A stretch of DNA of 64,000 bases, taken from assembly GCA_021234155.1 (NCBI GenBank), contig JAJEKV010000019.1, positions 3,264,356-3,328,355 of the forward strand. The letters run 5' to 3'. Each line of letters begins with the position of its first letter. The first letter of the stretch is position 1. Of the stretch, positions 10,542-20,639 are shown piece by piece. Below the pieces are notes generated by a model. It was not told where the DNA came from. It made no database searches and saw only the letters and a program-made list of their open reading frames with translations. Origin of the DNA: Isoetes taiwanensis. Lineage: Eukaryota > Streptophyta > Lycopodiopsida > Isoetales > Isoetaceae. A program made the position numbers and the translations under genes.

Positions 10542-13001
10542 TTGGGTAGGGTCGTCCTTCTTGGGGATTTCAATGCACGGACAGGAGTAGAGCAGCCCAT
10601 GAGACTTGACCCCTCGGCGACGATGTCCTCCCAGCTACGCCCAAGCAGAGGCAACCCCCACGAGGATCGGATGACACCAAAGTCATTCGCTTTGGCACAG
10701 TTACTCTGTTATCGCGGTATTTGACTTGATAATTTGCAATGGCACATCACAAGGCCCGCTTCTCACAAGTGCACTGCCGCATGTGACAATCGGGGGAGGG
10801 TCTAGTGTGGTAGACTATGTGCTCAGTGGTTGCGCAAGATATGCATCTCATCGGGCGTTTCGGGTGGGCACCGACAAATGATGAGGAGGTCGACTCGGAT
10901 CACCTCCCACTTTATTTGTAAAAAACGCCAGCGTCACGCCCATACCCCCCACATGGCCCCCATTGGTTCGCCCGAGGAGGATGTTGTGCGGGGCCTCGCA
11001 ACGCGGCCGGGCTAATGGGAAGGCAGCTGACCTCGGCGGTATGCGTGCCAAGTTACTCAAATGGGCAGGGGCGGCCGGTGCCGATCCTCACTACCCTGCT
11101 CAACGAGCATTGCAGAAGGTTTCCCGACAATGGACCACAAGCGTGCTTGTCCCCATTCACAAAGGCGAGGCGACCACACCGTCCGCCAATTACCGAACGA
11201 TCATGGTCGGTTAAGTATTTGCCAAACCGTTGGTCGGCATTCTCGAGCAGCACTTGACCCCGACCGGGCGAGGCGCAGATGTCGAAACCCTCACACAAGC
11301 AGGCTTTAGACCCCGCCACTCAACGATTGACCATATCTTTACACCGCGAAAGCACGATTGAAGACGGCCAAACCATCGGCGGACTTGTATTGTTGCTTTT
11401 GTGGACTTCGGGCTAGGCTTTCGACACGGTCCCCGTGAAAAAGCCGTGGGCTAGATTAAGGCAATCGGGCTGCCCCCGCTGTGCGTAATGCCATATACGT
11501 GATGTATGAGAGTTGTTTTGGCAGGATGCATCCAACGGGCCAAGCATTCACCAGTAGTATCGGGGTCCGGCAGGGCTGCCCCCTCTCACCAACACTTTTT
11601 AGCCTCTACATTGACCAGTTAGAGCCCCGCTTACGAGTATTGGGGATGGCATATAGCTTTTGCACTGTGTCATCCGCCACCATTTATGCGACGATGTTGA
11701 CCTTTCCGCGCCCACACCCCGAGCTATGCAGCCTCATCCGGATGCCCTAGACACATTCTTCCGTGCTACAGACATGCGCTGTGAATCGCCAAGACCATTC
11801 ACGCCACCCCACGCCCCCACTCACATATCGAGGGACAGCTGTGGAGGTCACGCCCACCTACAAGTACCTAGGGGTGGAGTTCCCTCCTCGCCTGTTGGGA
11901 GACGCCCATCCGCTTGCATGTGACAAAGAGGCCGGAAAGCTTTATGCCATGCGTGCAACAACACCACCATGCGAGCTCTATGATTGGGGCCATCACCACA
12001 TCCGCTTTGGGACCGGTCGAGCCCTGCCCTTCAGACGGGTCGAGGTTTGGGGCTCGATCGCCTCTTTGGCGGCACGGAATGACTTGGAGCAGTGCGAAGG
12101 CATTTTTGGCACGCACTTGGGTGAAACCTTCGGCCCCCTATCGATTCTTGCCGCAGAAACGGATTCTTGCCGCTTCGGCCGGGCAGCCCTGATAGACACA
12201 CATCGCCCACTTTCGAAAGTGGTTAATATAGGTGATGCTCGGCCCCGCACACCGCTTATCTTTGTGGATTAATGGGCCCCTCGCCGCTCGGGGGCCTATT
12301 GGAGGGGTAAGAGAGATCGGGTTCGCCAGATGGAACGTGCGGGGAGCACAGATGCGCAGCGTGTGGACACAGAGGCCGATCGTGACAGCTTGCAGGAATA
12401 CCTGGACGCTTGCTTCCTTGGCAAGCTCGGGACCCCGGCGCTAGAGCAGGTCAAAACAACCCATTACAAGGAGCACATCAACCCCGCGTTGGCCAAGCAG
12501 CTCTACCTCGCGTTCCCAAATGCGCCCCGAAAAGCGCAGACTCATTGCCTCCATTCGCACGGTGCCCACCATCTCCGCGACGGGGCCGATCGGGGGTGGA
12601 TTGGGGAGCCCCGCCAGAGAGTTGCCCAGATTGATCGATCTGGGCCGGATCACGCCCCTTTAGTACCGGGACTTGCCCCTACATTTGCCGATGAACACAC
12701 CATCGCGACGCGCCCTAGGGTCATACATTCGTGAGGTACTGGATCTCGCGAGCCCACCTTTGCCCCCTTTGGCCGGGCCATCGGGCACTATGGGTACCTG
12801 TACATGAGTGTATATATTTGTGTGTTTTTGTATTTTGTATATTGGAACAGTTTGTCAGCAGGCTGATTGCTGCCACGGTTTTTCCCTCGAAACCCTTCGG
12901 GGGGTTTTTAATCCGGTAGTAATCAAGCTTGTCGGGCTTTTTGTATTGGGTCCCATAGACCGATTGGTCTCCGTGGACGATAAAAATACCTTCCTTCCTT
13001 C
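10542..13001 (+). mobile_element. LINE (non-LTR retrotransposon), degenerate copy A
   Basis: Plus-strand fragments run in the expected LINE order. An AP-type endonuclease is shown by LLGDFNARTG at about 10558 and SDHLPL at about 10895. The reverse transcriptase is shown by ANYRTIMVG (about 11190), FVD.g.AFDTVP (about 11400), and GVRQGCPLSPTLFSLYID (11560-11620). The C-terminal region is at 12330-12730. The YADD catalytic box near 11690 is disrupted by a one-base loss. Frames change repeatedly, so it is not functional. Compared with copy B, a block of roughly 500 bp after the SDHLPL motif is missing. The 3' end is 'gtggacgataaaaatacctt' with a short TTCC tail. It is 5'-truncated or starts inside the endonuclease. 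Confidence 0.85.
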
Positions 13002-13099
13002 CTATCCTCAAATATGTTAGTACTATCCCATAACTGCTTCCTTCTCTTGCCTATCCACTCAATGGTCACCACTCTAGACTAGCATTATATGCCATGCAG

Positions 13100-14450
13100 C
13101 TTGCAGCCACTCCAGAGAAATATAGGTCAAATTGTTTGGCAGCATCCAAGAGCTCGTCAATCTAAACTTTGATGTCTACAACACAGACTTCACCATGTGA
13201 ACGAAGGAAGCAGTTCGAAATATCCCAAGATGATAAAGCAGACAATGGAAAGCCCTGGCCATTATATTTCGATTGTCAAGCATAATAACATGCTCGACAT
13301 TTCCTACGCCATACAATGCATATAATTCCTTTCTAACTTTACCTGTTCAGCTGATACATTGTGCAAATGCACCTTGAATTGCAGTTTGCCTGTGTCTTTG
13401 AGACAAAAACCAACAATACCTTCGAAGCAGTGTAGCCTGCCCCCCATGAATACCTTGCAAAGAATCATTACTCCTGCAGGTCTTGTCTGGTTCCAGCCTA
13501 AAAAGTTCTTAATTTTCACACATACACGTTGGCATTTTTGCATTCAACCACATAACTGCCGACACATGTAAGTGATTGAGAGAGAAACCTCGCTGCAATG
13601 CCACAATGCCAGCTTGACAATTTTCCTCTAGAAATTGTATCATCCTATCATACAAAGAGACTGGCACATTGGAACCTCCAAACACTATTGTCACAGATAC
13701 ATTTAGTGCTCCAAGCATGTCCACAACCTCCTCACTAGCCCTGCCAGCAATACCTTCACCTAAGTGTTCATCAATCGTACTAAGAATTTTTCTAGGTCTC
13801 CCTTGCCCATGCTTTCCCCTCTCTTCTGGTTACGTATGTATTGCCTTGCCCTTCACTTTCTTGCAAAGGATCCTGCTACAAGGATTCATCAATCAAATCA
13901 CAAAAGCTAACGTGCTTTCCCTCTCTTCCCACTGCGTCCCCTTTCCCTCTTGTTGCCCTTATTTCTAGATGCCTTTGTCATCGAGTCTAGAAACATAAAA
14001 GGTGCACAGTCTTGAAAGACATGAGCAAATTCTCTGCCAACAGTAGCTTTTACATTATCTTCATTCAAACTTGGATGTTTGCGCACCTACGTTTCTTCTT
14101 TTGATTGTGGGACTAAATTCCCGAACTGCCTATTCCCATTCCCCCTTCTCCACATCAAACCTTCCCTCCCACTGATTACAGCCAATTCATGTGCTTGTAC
14201 TCCCCCATGTGACAGTGGAATTGGCCACCCCAGAACCACCTCTGCTACATTCTCCCCTTTTGCTGCTCTCAGGCCTATGCCCTTCAGCATCCAAGTTGTG
14301 AAACAATTGTTTACCATCTCTGCCTTTACAAACCCTACAGAGGGAATGTTCAAGCAGGACCCATTGGCATGGACATGTGATATACTCGGACCTTCAAATG
14401 AGCAGCCTGGTGTAGATGCATCCTTCCGACTCAACTCTGAAAACTGGGGT
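13100..14450 (-). pseudogene. Unrecognised minus-strand coding remnants (copy A)
   Basis: Several minus-strand stretches look coding and are partly conserved at 63300-64000. About 14434-13980 encodes ISHVHANGSCLNIPSVGFVK and then RKHPSLNEDNVKATVGREFA. About 13790-13570 encodes GALNVSVTIVFGGSNVPVSL and IQFLEENCQAGIVAL. About 13520-13310 encodes FLGWNQTRPAGVMILCKVF and GKLQFKVHLHNVSAEQ. I do not recognise the protein. These may be upstream exons of the gene whose end lies at 9901-10541, with the LINE sitting between them. Intron boundaries are not certain. Confidence 0.4.
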
Positions 14451-14459
14451 CTGTAGAGA

Positions 14460-15185
14460 GAACCAATAAAAAATTACATCAAGAATAGGCACTTACCAAA
14501 TTGCTCCATCCCGCTAGATGCTCCAAATCTGCAGAGGCTTCCACTCTTGACACAACTGGCATGCTAGGGAGATCTATCCACCCAGCAGATATGCCCATGT
14601 GTGTACTTGATGATTTCCTTTTCCGTACCATGCAAAGCATCGACAAAAAATCCTAAACCTCAAGTAAAAAAAAGAAGCTTGGCCTTTAACTTCAAGCAAG
14701 CTGCTCAAACATGCAAAAAAATATGGTTTTGGATACAATACATCACATAAATCTTAGTCCTAGGTTTATAACACGTTCATTTAATAATTTTTAAATATTC
14801 GATTGCATATTTATTATGTCATTCCTTACCTCATTTCGCACTCATGAAGGTTATTGTGACATTCCCCAAAAATATACGCCATAAATACATATACCATACA
14901 AGCCTATCATTATAGCATTGTACACCATAGTAAGTGGAAAAGGGAGCATAGCTAAATTATTTACATAACTTAGCCAACCTCAGGCTTAAGGCCATTTCCA
15001 TATGGCCTCAACCTACTGGGCACCCGCCACATGGAAGCATCCCATTGGAACCACTTGGCAGCTATCTACTAAACGAATGCCTATCGGGAACGAAGTAATC
15101 CTTCATACAGTTCTCACCTCTCATATCATAAATGAGCATGAGTAAATTCTAGCCTATAGAGAATATAAAATCCGAGATGCATCTT
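14460..15185. other. Intergenic, no supported gene
   Basis: Mostly AT-rich sequence without a coherent coding frame. It contains short open stretches only. Confidence 0.4.
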
Positions 15186-15345
15186 ATCGCTTTCTGCCAA
15201 AGCCCCGCCATTTGGAATGACCTGGAACAAATACAGAAGGACTTCTTAGCACGAGCACTTGGGGTAAAGTCCATAGTACTATATTAGATCCTACTGCAAG
15301 AGACAGGTTTCTTGCCCCTTCAGAGGGCCGTATTGAACCACCAGA
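15186..15345 (+). mobile_element. LINE relic of a second family
   Basis: The plus-strand reading IWNDLEQIQKDFLARALGVK followed by LLQETGFLPLQRAVLN matches the layout of the segment after the reverse transcriptase in plant LINEs. The long LINE in this window has the equivalent ARNDLEQCEGIFGTHLG. Only this short part is left. It abuts the plastid-derived tRNA. Confidence 0.6.
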
Positions 15346-15359
15346 CTTGGAATAGGCTT

Positions 15360-15424
15360 AGGGATAATCGGGCTCGAACCGATGACTTTCACTACGTCAA
15401 GGTGACACTCTACCGCTGATTCCA
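15360..15424 (-). tRNA. trnV-GAC: Plastid-derived trnV-GAC remnant
   Basis: The reverse strand reads cagcggtagagtgtcacctt, then gacgtag, then a T-arm gttcgagcccgattatccct, which is the chloroplast tRNA-Val with anticodon GAC. The 5' acceptor strand (AGGGATA in plastids) is replaced by unrelated bases, so the acceptor stem cannot form and the gene is almost certainly dead. It marks DNA transferred from the plastid to the nucleus. Confidence 0.85.
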
Positions 15425-15739
15425 AATCACTTATTTGCTCTAACTATTTATGCTACGGATGCAGGAGCACCAACTCCGTCCCTGCGTGCTCCCAAAGAGG
15501 AAGACCTACGGCTATAAATAAGATCCCCGGAGACCACTAGATTAAGCACTGAACAAAGTGATTTCATATCCAGCAAAAATCTTAGCCGATTCCTCAGAGT
15601 TAGTCACTCCAGTCAATCCATAGATCGTGGGACGGATAGGATGGGTCCCATCACAGCAGTCGATAGGATATATATCTCTGTGCGCACGTAAATGTCGATG
15701 GAGACGGTGGGACCTGTTACTAGCTGGTCCGGTAGCCGT

Positions 15740-15962
15740 GCTTTCTCTCGAATTGATTTGATGGGTCGGTCTCTGGAAGAATTGAAGGATCACTATATTT
15801 ATTATTTTTTTTACTTCTTTTCCCAAGTGCAGTGCGACCCCAAGGGGTTAAGGGTTTTTCCCTATCAATTGGAGCTCTGCCTTCACCACCCCCATGAGGG
15901 TGATCTACAGGGTTCATAACTATTTCTCGTACTTCGGGACGTCTACCTAACCAATGTTTAAA
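15740..15962 (-). pseudogene. rpl2: Plastid-derived ribosomal protein L2 (rpl2) 3' fragment
   Basis: The reverse strand encodes [20 protein letters not shown] followed by [20 protein letters not shown] and [19 protein letters not shown]. This is the conserved C-terminal end of plastid uL2, including the HPHGGGEGR loop that contacts the peptidyl transferase centre. The end has drifted (the usual RRRK tail is lost), and upstream exon sequence degenerates before 15970. trnV lies about 350 bp away, although rpl2 and trnV-GAC are not normally adjacent in plastomes. The insert was therefore rearranged or assembled from separate pieces. Confidence 0.85.
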
Positions 15963-16589
15963 TCCGTTTTTGCGGCGATATAAGCATCATGCTTTTTGAA
16001 TTGCATTTTCTTCCTCGCTCAATGGATTGATGACCATTCGCTATCATTGAGAAATTACTTTTCATCCTGCATCGGGCCTTTCATGTTTGGCACCCCCGCA
16101 TGAAGAAAGAAGAAAGGGTGGGCATAGAGGAACTTGAACATGCAACTCACCCTAACCTATAAGTATCCTAACCCTAACCCTAGGCCACCTTTTGGCTCCA
16201 TCTACCTTGTGACATGTTCTTTGCCCAGGTCTCCGTTTTGAACATCTTCGTTGCGACTTAGCTCAGATCGACAGCCCCACGGTAGTACGCTCACCATAAG
16301 GAGGGGAATCACCCGACTCATCGTCAAGTCATGGAGACCCTAGGAGTTGGAGGAAGTTCGTCTGGAGCAGGTATTCATAGTAGCTTTATAGATAGATCAT
16401 CTGGAACCTAGGATTCCAGATGAGCTAGTACCTTATGATCTTGTTAGTAGAGCTTTCCTAGAACTCTCAGTCTAGGTTTGGAACCCTAATCAATGAATCC
16501 TAACTATGAGTTAGATGCATGTGATTAGGATTAGATGTATCTTCATTATTGATCATATTATGTTGATGTATGATGTTGGTTGATCTATG
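15963..16589. other. Non-coding spacer
   Basis: No supported gene. It includes a short run of plant-telomere-like units (taaccctaaccctag near 16166) that is too short to mean a telomere. The last part leads into the LTR-like region of element A. Confidence 0.4.
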
Positions 16590-17397
16590 TCTGCACCTCT
16601 TGTGTGTTGGAAAGGGGGGTAGAGACCTAGTGGCTATTATCTAGATGATGCTTCTGGTTTAGCCCGTAGTTCCTATTATTATGTGGCCTGTGCATAGGAA
16701 CCCACCCGGCTACGGGGGCTACAAAATGACTTAGCACTACACAACGAGGCTAGTGGCAAAGTGGATGGGGGTCCCTGCTGAGCCTGGCTACTGTGGACAC
16801 ATAGTGGGCTAGGTCTATAGTCGGTCACTTCGTGTGGGCCGGGTATGGGTTCGACACTTCCTGGATCGATGGTGTCGCTCTGATCCTCAAGAGTTGCAGG
16901 TGTTGGCCTGACCCTTGTTTTGGGGTGTTCAGTGGGGGATGAATCATGTGTCGCCACGATTCTCTAGCCGTCCATGGAACCACTAGACCTCGGGAAGGGG
17001 AGATGGAACTCTTCCTATCTTACCGGACCAGGGAGATGCAACCCAAAGTAGTCTCGATGGGTGATATCACAAGACTACGTATCTGGCAGGTTATAGTCAT
17101 GCCAGAGCCCGATCTAGTCAGTCTGCAAAGTATGCACAGAGGGGCAGATGGAGTGGTCAACCCTAGCCATTATCTATAGCCAGCCCTGCCATTGTTATAT
17201 CTCGGTCTTGCTCTATCTTGTAGCCCAGTCATCAGTCTACTTCTTTACGAGTCTGAGCCTGGGTAGGAGCTCTCATGTTTTATGGCATGTTGATATCTTT
17301 ATTGGATTTATGGATGTATGGATGTGCTACCCTTCGAGGTAGCTAGATGTATTATTGTTGTTATTGCTGACGTTATGTTATGCTTCCGTTGTTATAG
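16590..17397 (+). mobile_element. Element A: LTR-related leader
   Basis: The sequence is collinear with the 5' LTR of element B (about 39875-40605). Shared features are 'ggggtagagacct', 'gggctagg', 'gggtatgggt', 'gacact', 'ggcagatggagtgg.caaccctagcc', 'ggatggatgygc.acccttcg', and 'gcttccg...tag gag'. Divergence is high but the order is kept, so A and B belong to one family. No matching right-hand LTR or primer-binding site was found for A. The polypyrimidine-like stretch ending 'gttatag' before 17398 resembles a 3' splice site. Confidence 0.6.
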
Positions 17398-17976
17398 GAG
17401 CCCCTAGGGACGCCAAGGCACCTCCGTCCAAAGTGGCCCAAGCCACCGAAGGTGGTGAAGAAGCAGAAGGTGGGAGAGCGCGAGTTCATGCTTAAGCAGG
17501 ACCGCAAATTTGAGAGGAGGAAGAAAGTATACCAGGAGTACCTCCGGAGGTGGAAGAGGTACAATGACTGATATTGTAAACAAAACGTACGAAAGTACGT
17601 TAAGGGTGGTAGACCCAAGAATAAGCCGAAGCCGCCACCACCCAGTCCAGAGCCCCCAAAGAAGGTCTGCCATGGACCCAACTCAAAGCACGCCAGGGTG
17701 TTTTGGGAAATTAGGCACTTCCAGCAATGTACTAATCTCATGATCCAGAAGGCGCCATTCGAACGGCTCCTCTGGGAGATCATGCAGGAGTTCCAGACTG
17801 ACTATAGAGTTACACCCCTAACGGTCCGATCCTTGCAAGAAGCAGTAGAGATAGAGCTGGTACAACTCTTCGAGGAAGGCAACTTCTGTGCCATCCATGC
17901 GAAGAAGGTAATCGTGATGCCTAAGGATCTCCATTTGGCTAGGAGGACCGGAAGGAGAAGCCTTAGGAGCTTCTAA
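17398..17976 (+). pseudogene. Retroelement-borne histone H3-like protein (element A)
   Basis: One frame is open from 17398 to a stop at 17974-17976 except for a single TGA at 17569. The first ~80 codons form a strongly basic tail (ERRKKVYQEYLRRWKRYND, then GGRPKNKPKPPPPSPEPPKK, resembling an AT-hook followed by a Pro-rich linker). The last ~100 residues align without gaps to the histone H3 fold: VFWEIRHFQQCTNLMIQKAP (alpha-N to alpha-1), FERLLWEIMQEFQ, SLQEAVEIELVQLFEEGNF (alpha-2), and CAIHAKKVIVMPKDLHLARR (loop 2, alpha-3). Loop 1 has canonical length, unlike CENH3, which usually has an insertion. The canonical K4/K9/K27 tail is absent. H3 contributes to the nucleosome core; the role in an element is unknown. 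The lone stop can be explained by CGA to TGA. It could start at the ATG at 17488 or by splicing at 17398. Confidence 0.85.
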
Positions 17977-18122
17977 TTTTGTACTGAGATAATTTTGTAT
18001 AAAACTACTGTTTGTATGATTCAAATTGGTGTAAAATCTTCATTAATGTAACTAAAATCTTCTTGTTAAGTTTGCTAGTTTAGATTCCTTTTTAAAATTG
18101 ACTTTTTGGACCAAAATTGACC

Positions 18123-18194
18123 CCCTCGGGTCTTACCGTGCAGAAGGCCCTTGCGTCGCGAACGCAGACGCATTTCGTGCGGTAACAACCGAGT
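18123..18194 (+). repeat. Structured repeat unit 1
   Basis: A ~72 nt core beginning 'ctcgggtcttaccg' and ending 'cggtaacaaccgag'. The ends pair as a long stem (about 15 of 17 positions including wobble). An inner stem pairs CGCGAA with TTCGTG across ~12 nt. The core is CpG-rich inside an AT-rich spacer. It is one of three copies at ~200 bp spacing between the H3 and ORF2 frames. Confidence 0.8.
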
Positions 18195-18321
18195 GCCCTC
18201 TTTGAAGGCATGAATTGTCCAAATTTTGTAAGGAAAATTGTTAGAATGCTTAGAATCAGTTAAATCTTACATGTAGCATCTTGAATTTGTCAAAAATGTT
18301 CAAAATTAGCTTAGGTTGACC

Positions 18322-18395
18322 CACTCGGGTCTTACCACGCAGAAGGCCCTTGCAGCGCGAACGCAGACGCGTTTCGCGCAGTTAACAACCGAGTC
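18322..18395 (+). repeat. Structured repeat unit 2
   Basis: The same core as the unit 199 bp upstream ('actcgggtcttaccacgcag' ... 'ttaacaaccgag'). The inner stem is here a perfect GCGCGAA/TTCGCGC. The outer stem is kept at CTCGG/CCGAG and has a one-base bulge. Confidence 0.8.
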
Positions 18396-18522
18396 ACCTA
18401 TTTTTGCACTTCTACATGCTAGATTTCATAAGATAAGTTGCTAGACAGTCTAGAATAGAGCCCAACTTACATTTTAGCATCTTGCATTTCCCAAAAATGT
18501 TAAGTTTTAGTCAAAATTAACC

Positions 18523-18596
18523 CACTCGAGTCTTACCGCACAGAAGGCTCTTGCGTCGCGAACACAGACTCGTTTCGCGCGGTAACACCTGAATCG
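18523..18596 (+). repeat. Structured repeat unit 3
   Basis: Third copy ('actcgagtcttaccgcacag' ... 'cgcgcggtaacacctga'). TTACCGC pairs perfectly with GCGGTAA, and the inner stem CGCGAA/TTCGCG is perfect. The outermost 3' arm is degraded. Flanking spacer sequence (ccaaaaatgtt...) is also shared with the earlier units. Confidence 0.75.
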
Positions 18597-18757
18597 AACA
18601 TATTTGACCCAAAATTGTCCAAAATTTAGCTAGTAAACTGCCCTATAGTGTTTCTTAACTTGTTTTTGCTTGCACTTCGTGTTACCTAGTTTGGAGATCT
18701 ATAGTCTTAGAACATAGGTCTACCCGAATAAGAAGTCTTGGGCATGAGAACTTAGAC

Positions 18758-18780
18758 AGCCTTAATCTATAAAAAGGGAC
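18758..18780 (+). promoter_or_regulatory. Candidate internal promoter of ORF2 (element A)
   Basis: The block 'cagccttaatctataaaaag' + 'ggac' contains a TATA box and lies 106 bp before the ORF2 start. Element B has 'cagccttaataaaagggtta' + 'aaaaggggac' at 42867-42896, 52 bp before its ORF2. Conservation of this block while the surrounding spacer has diverged suggests that ORF2 has its own transcript. Confidence 0.55.
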
Positions 18781-18885
18781 ATCAATTGACATTTTCTCTT
18801 CACCAAGTTTGCTCCCACCCTCTTAGGCAATTTTCTAGCTCCTTGCCAATCTTCCCCAACCATTTTCTATTCCAATCTCTGCTCA

Positions 18886-20305
18886 ATGGTGCCCAACTTT
18901 GTCGAATGGTACAACAATGCCAACTACATCCATGAATTCCCATCAGAGGAGGCCTTCCATGTCTTCGACCATCTCTTTGATCTCCATGTAACCTTGACTA
19001 GAACACCCTATTATACATACATTGTATGCCAGTATGACCAACAAGTCTTACCCTGTGAAGTCAGCCTTCCCCCAAGGGAAGGCAAGTGGGTGTCCTTGGA
19101 GTCATTAAGTCAAGTCTTAGGCGGGGGATCCAGAATCAAGAGTCAGTTGTGGAATAGGACAAAGAATATGCCTGATTACATGAGTTGTAGGGCTCACATG
19201 CATCAACATATCTCAGCACACACGGCTCTATCCTTGTTCATGCACTACAGGGCCATCAACACGGTGGGGGAGCCTTCGATCCAACCTTTGGACCTTGCAC
19301 CCCTCAACAGGAGGGTAGAACATGGCCAAATTCACGAGATTCAGTCCTTAAAGTACGTCTATCACGGCACATTAGAAGGAGAACTTCAGATCGAAGAAGA
19401 TTATGAATAGGAAGGGGACGACGACTAAGATTGGAAGAGCAGGGAAGCATCAAGGATGGAGAGGTAGATAGCAAGGGAGGATGAAGACGTAAGGAGGGCC
19501 AATGAACTACCTATAGGGATCACGACCCTATCTCTGATAGTGATCAAAGGGGAGGAGTACATTCTTACATATGACATTCTCCATCTGCCATACTGCTTAG
19601 AAGAAGACCATACTGCCATCTGCAGAAGGGCAACAGAGGGACCTCATCGACTACTCATATCAAGAAGTCCTGAGAGAGGTAGCAGAACGACATTCTTATG
19701 CCGGTGAAACGATGTTTGACATTGCGGCATATGAGTACATAAGGCAGATATACACCAACAACCGCCAGTCATTCCAGAAGAGGAGTTTCAAGAAATTCAA
19801 AGTAGGTTGTACAAACCAGAGAGAGGCCCAAGCTCTAGCTTACCTGTTCGCGGGAAGCATGCGGGAGGGGTCCACCAGCATCAACTTGGACAATGCATCC
19901 ACAATGTGGAGGGATCATGAAGACCTCCAAGCAATAGATGTCTACGGTGAAGGGGCAAAAAGGAGGGGGTACAGGATCAAGTCAGGGGGACTCCAAAAGG
20001 GGAAGGCCCGTCGATACTATTTTTCAGTCCTAAGCCAAGGTCAGATGATAGTATTCCACAATGACTTCAGCCCACGAGGGGAGGAATACGTAGTACTCCT
20101 GATAGCACTTTCAGGGTTCGGCCAGCATGCCAAGATAAAGGTGAACATGGATCACGCCATCCTTTTCAAAAGATTCATGGTACTCTACAGCCTCGACTTC
20201 GCCAGGGATCATCTAAGGGATGTGCCGATGATAGTAGTAGCAGCTATGGCACCACCACTCCTATCTCCTCAAATGGCCCGAGCTTTAGAAGGGGAATCTT
20301 CCTAA
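18886..20305 (+). pseudogene. ORF2 of element A, unknown family
   Basis: About 473 codons, against 462 in the intact homologue in element B (42948-44336). It starts MVPNFVEWYNNANYIHEF and has WVSLESLSQVLGGGSRIKSQ near residue 65, matching YLVRELVRQMLGG in B. An acidic middle follows, then GEEYILTYDILHLPYCL, matching GQEYLLLDDILWTYHMV in B, and finally GQMIVFHNDFSPRGEEYVVL, matching the GQVLFIARDLGPEAE region of B. It is interrupted by TAG at 19408, then TAA and TAG in the acidic region, and a frameshift near 19625. The frame recovers each time, and the stops can arise by C-to-T change of Gln codons. No known domain is recognised. The ORF lies between H3 and gag. Confidence 0.75.
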
Positions 20306-20639
20306 AATATTCTACGCAACATCGGCAAGGGTCTTCGACTCAAGGACGTGAAGAACCTCTTCAAGTCTATCAAGGGCTCTCGACGATAAATCCTTATCCC
20401 TCCCTATGTATTAATATGTACCAAGAGAATTTTAAGATTGCATGTAATATTATCTGATTTCTATGAAAAATTTCAAGCTTCCAATTGTATATTGATATTT
20501 CAAGCTACTATAATTCATTGTCGACTTATAAGTTGAGTTTCAACTTGATTTCTTTTATGAATAATAAGAATTAAAATATAAAAGATATCATGATGTATAA
20601 CTTTGAATAACAACCATGGTGACTAATACTTGCAGCTAG
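20306..20639. other. Spacer between ORF2 and gag (element A)
   Basis: AT-rich sequence with no supported coding frame. It separates the ORF2 stop from the first gag-like codons. Confidence 0.4.

Larger units (their letters stand above)
8626..13742. repeat. Segmental duplication 2, copy A
   Basis: The sequence matches 58259-64000 over its whole length, apart from indels inside the LINE (copy B retains several hundred bp more). The left breakpoint lies within the right arm of the TIR element ('tttacttgcattctttt'). The other copy reaches the window end, so the true right edge of the duplication is not visible. Confidence 0.9.

Noticed and set aside
10848-12250. Minus-strand open frames inside the LINE
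   Set aside because: They lie opposite clear endonuclease and reverse transcriptase motifs and have no homology of their own that I can see.
15542-15826. Protein-coding gene on the minus strand between trnV and rpl2
   Set aside because: It overlaps the degraded rpl2 end in another frame. Its sequence has no recognisable family.
16160-16180. Telomeric repeat (ccctaaa-like units)
   Set aside because: Only two to three imperfect units, so chance or a tiny interstitial trace.
17398-17976. Centromeric histone CENH3 in element A
   Set aside because: Both H3 copies have loop 1 of canonical length and lack CENH3-type signatures. A divergent H3-like protein is the safer call.
18120-18600. CRISPR array (three spaced repeats)
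   Set aside because: Spacers of ~130 bp share sequence, this is plant nuclear DNA, and no associated genes exist.
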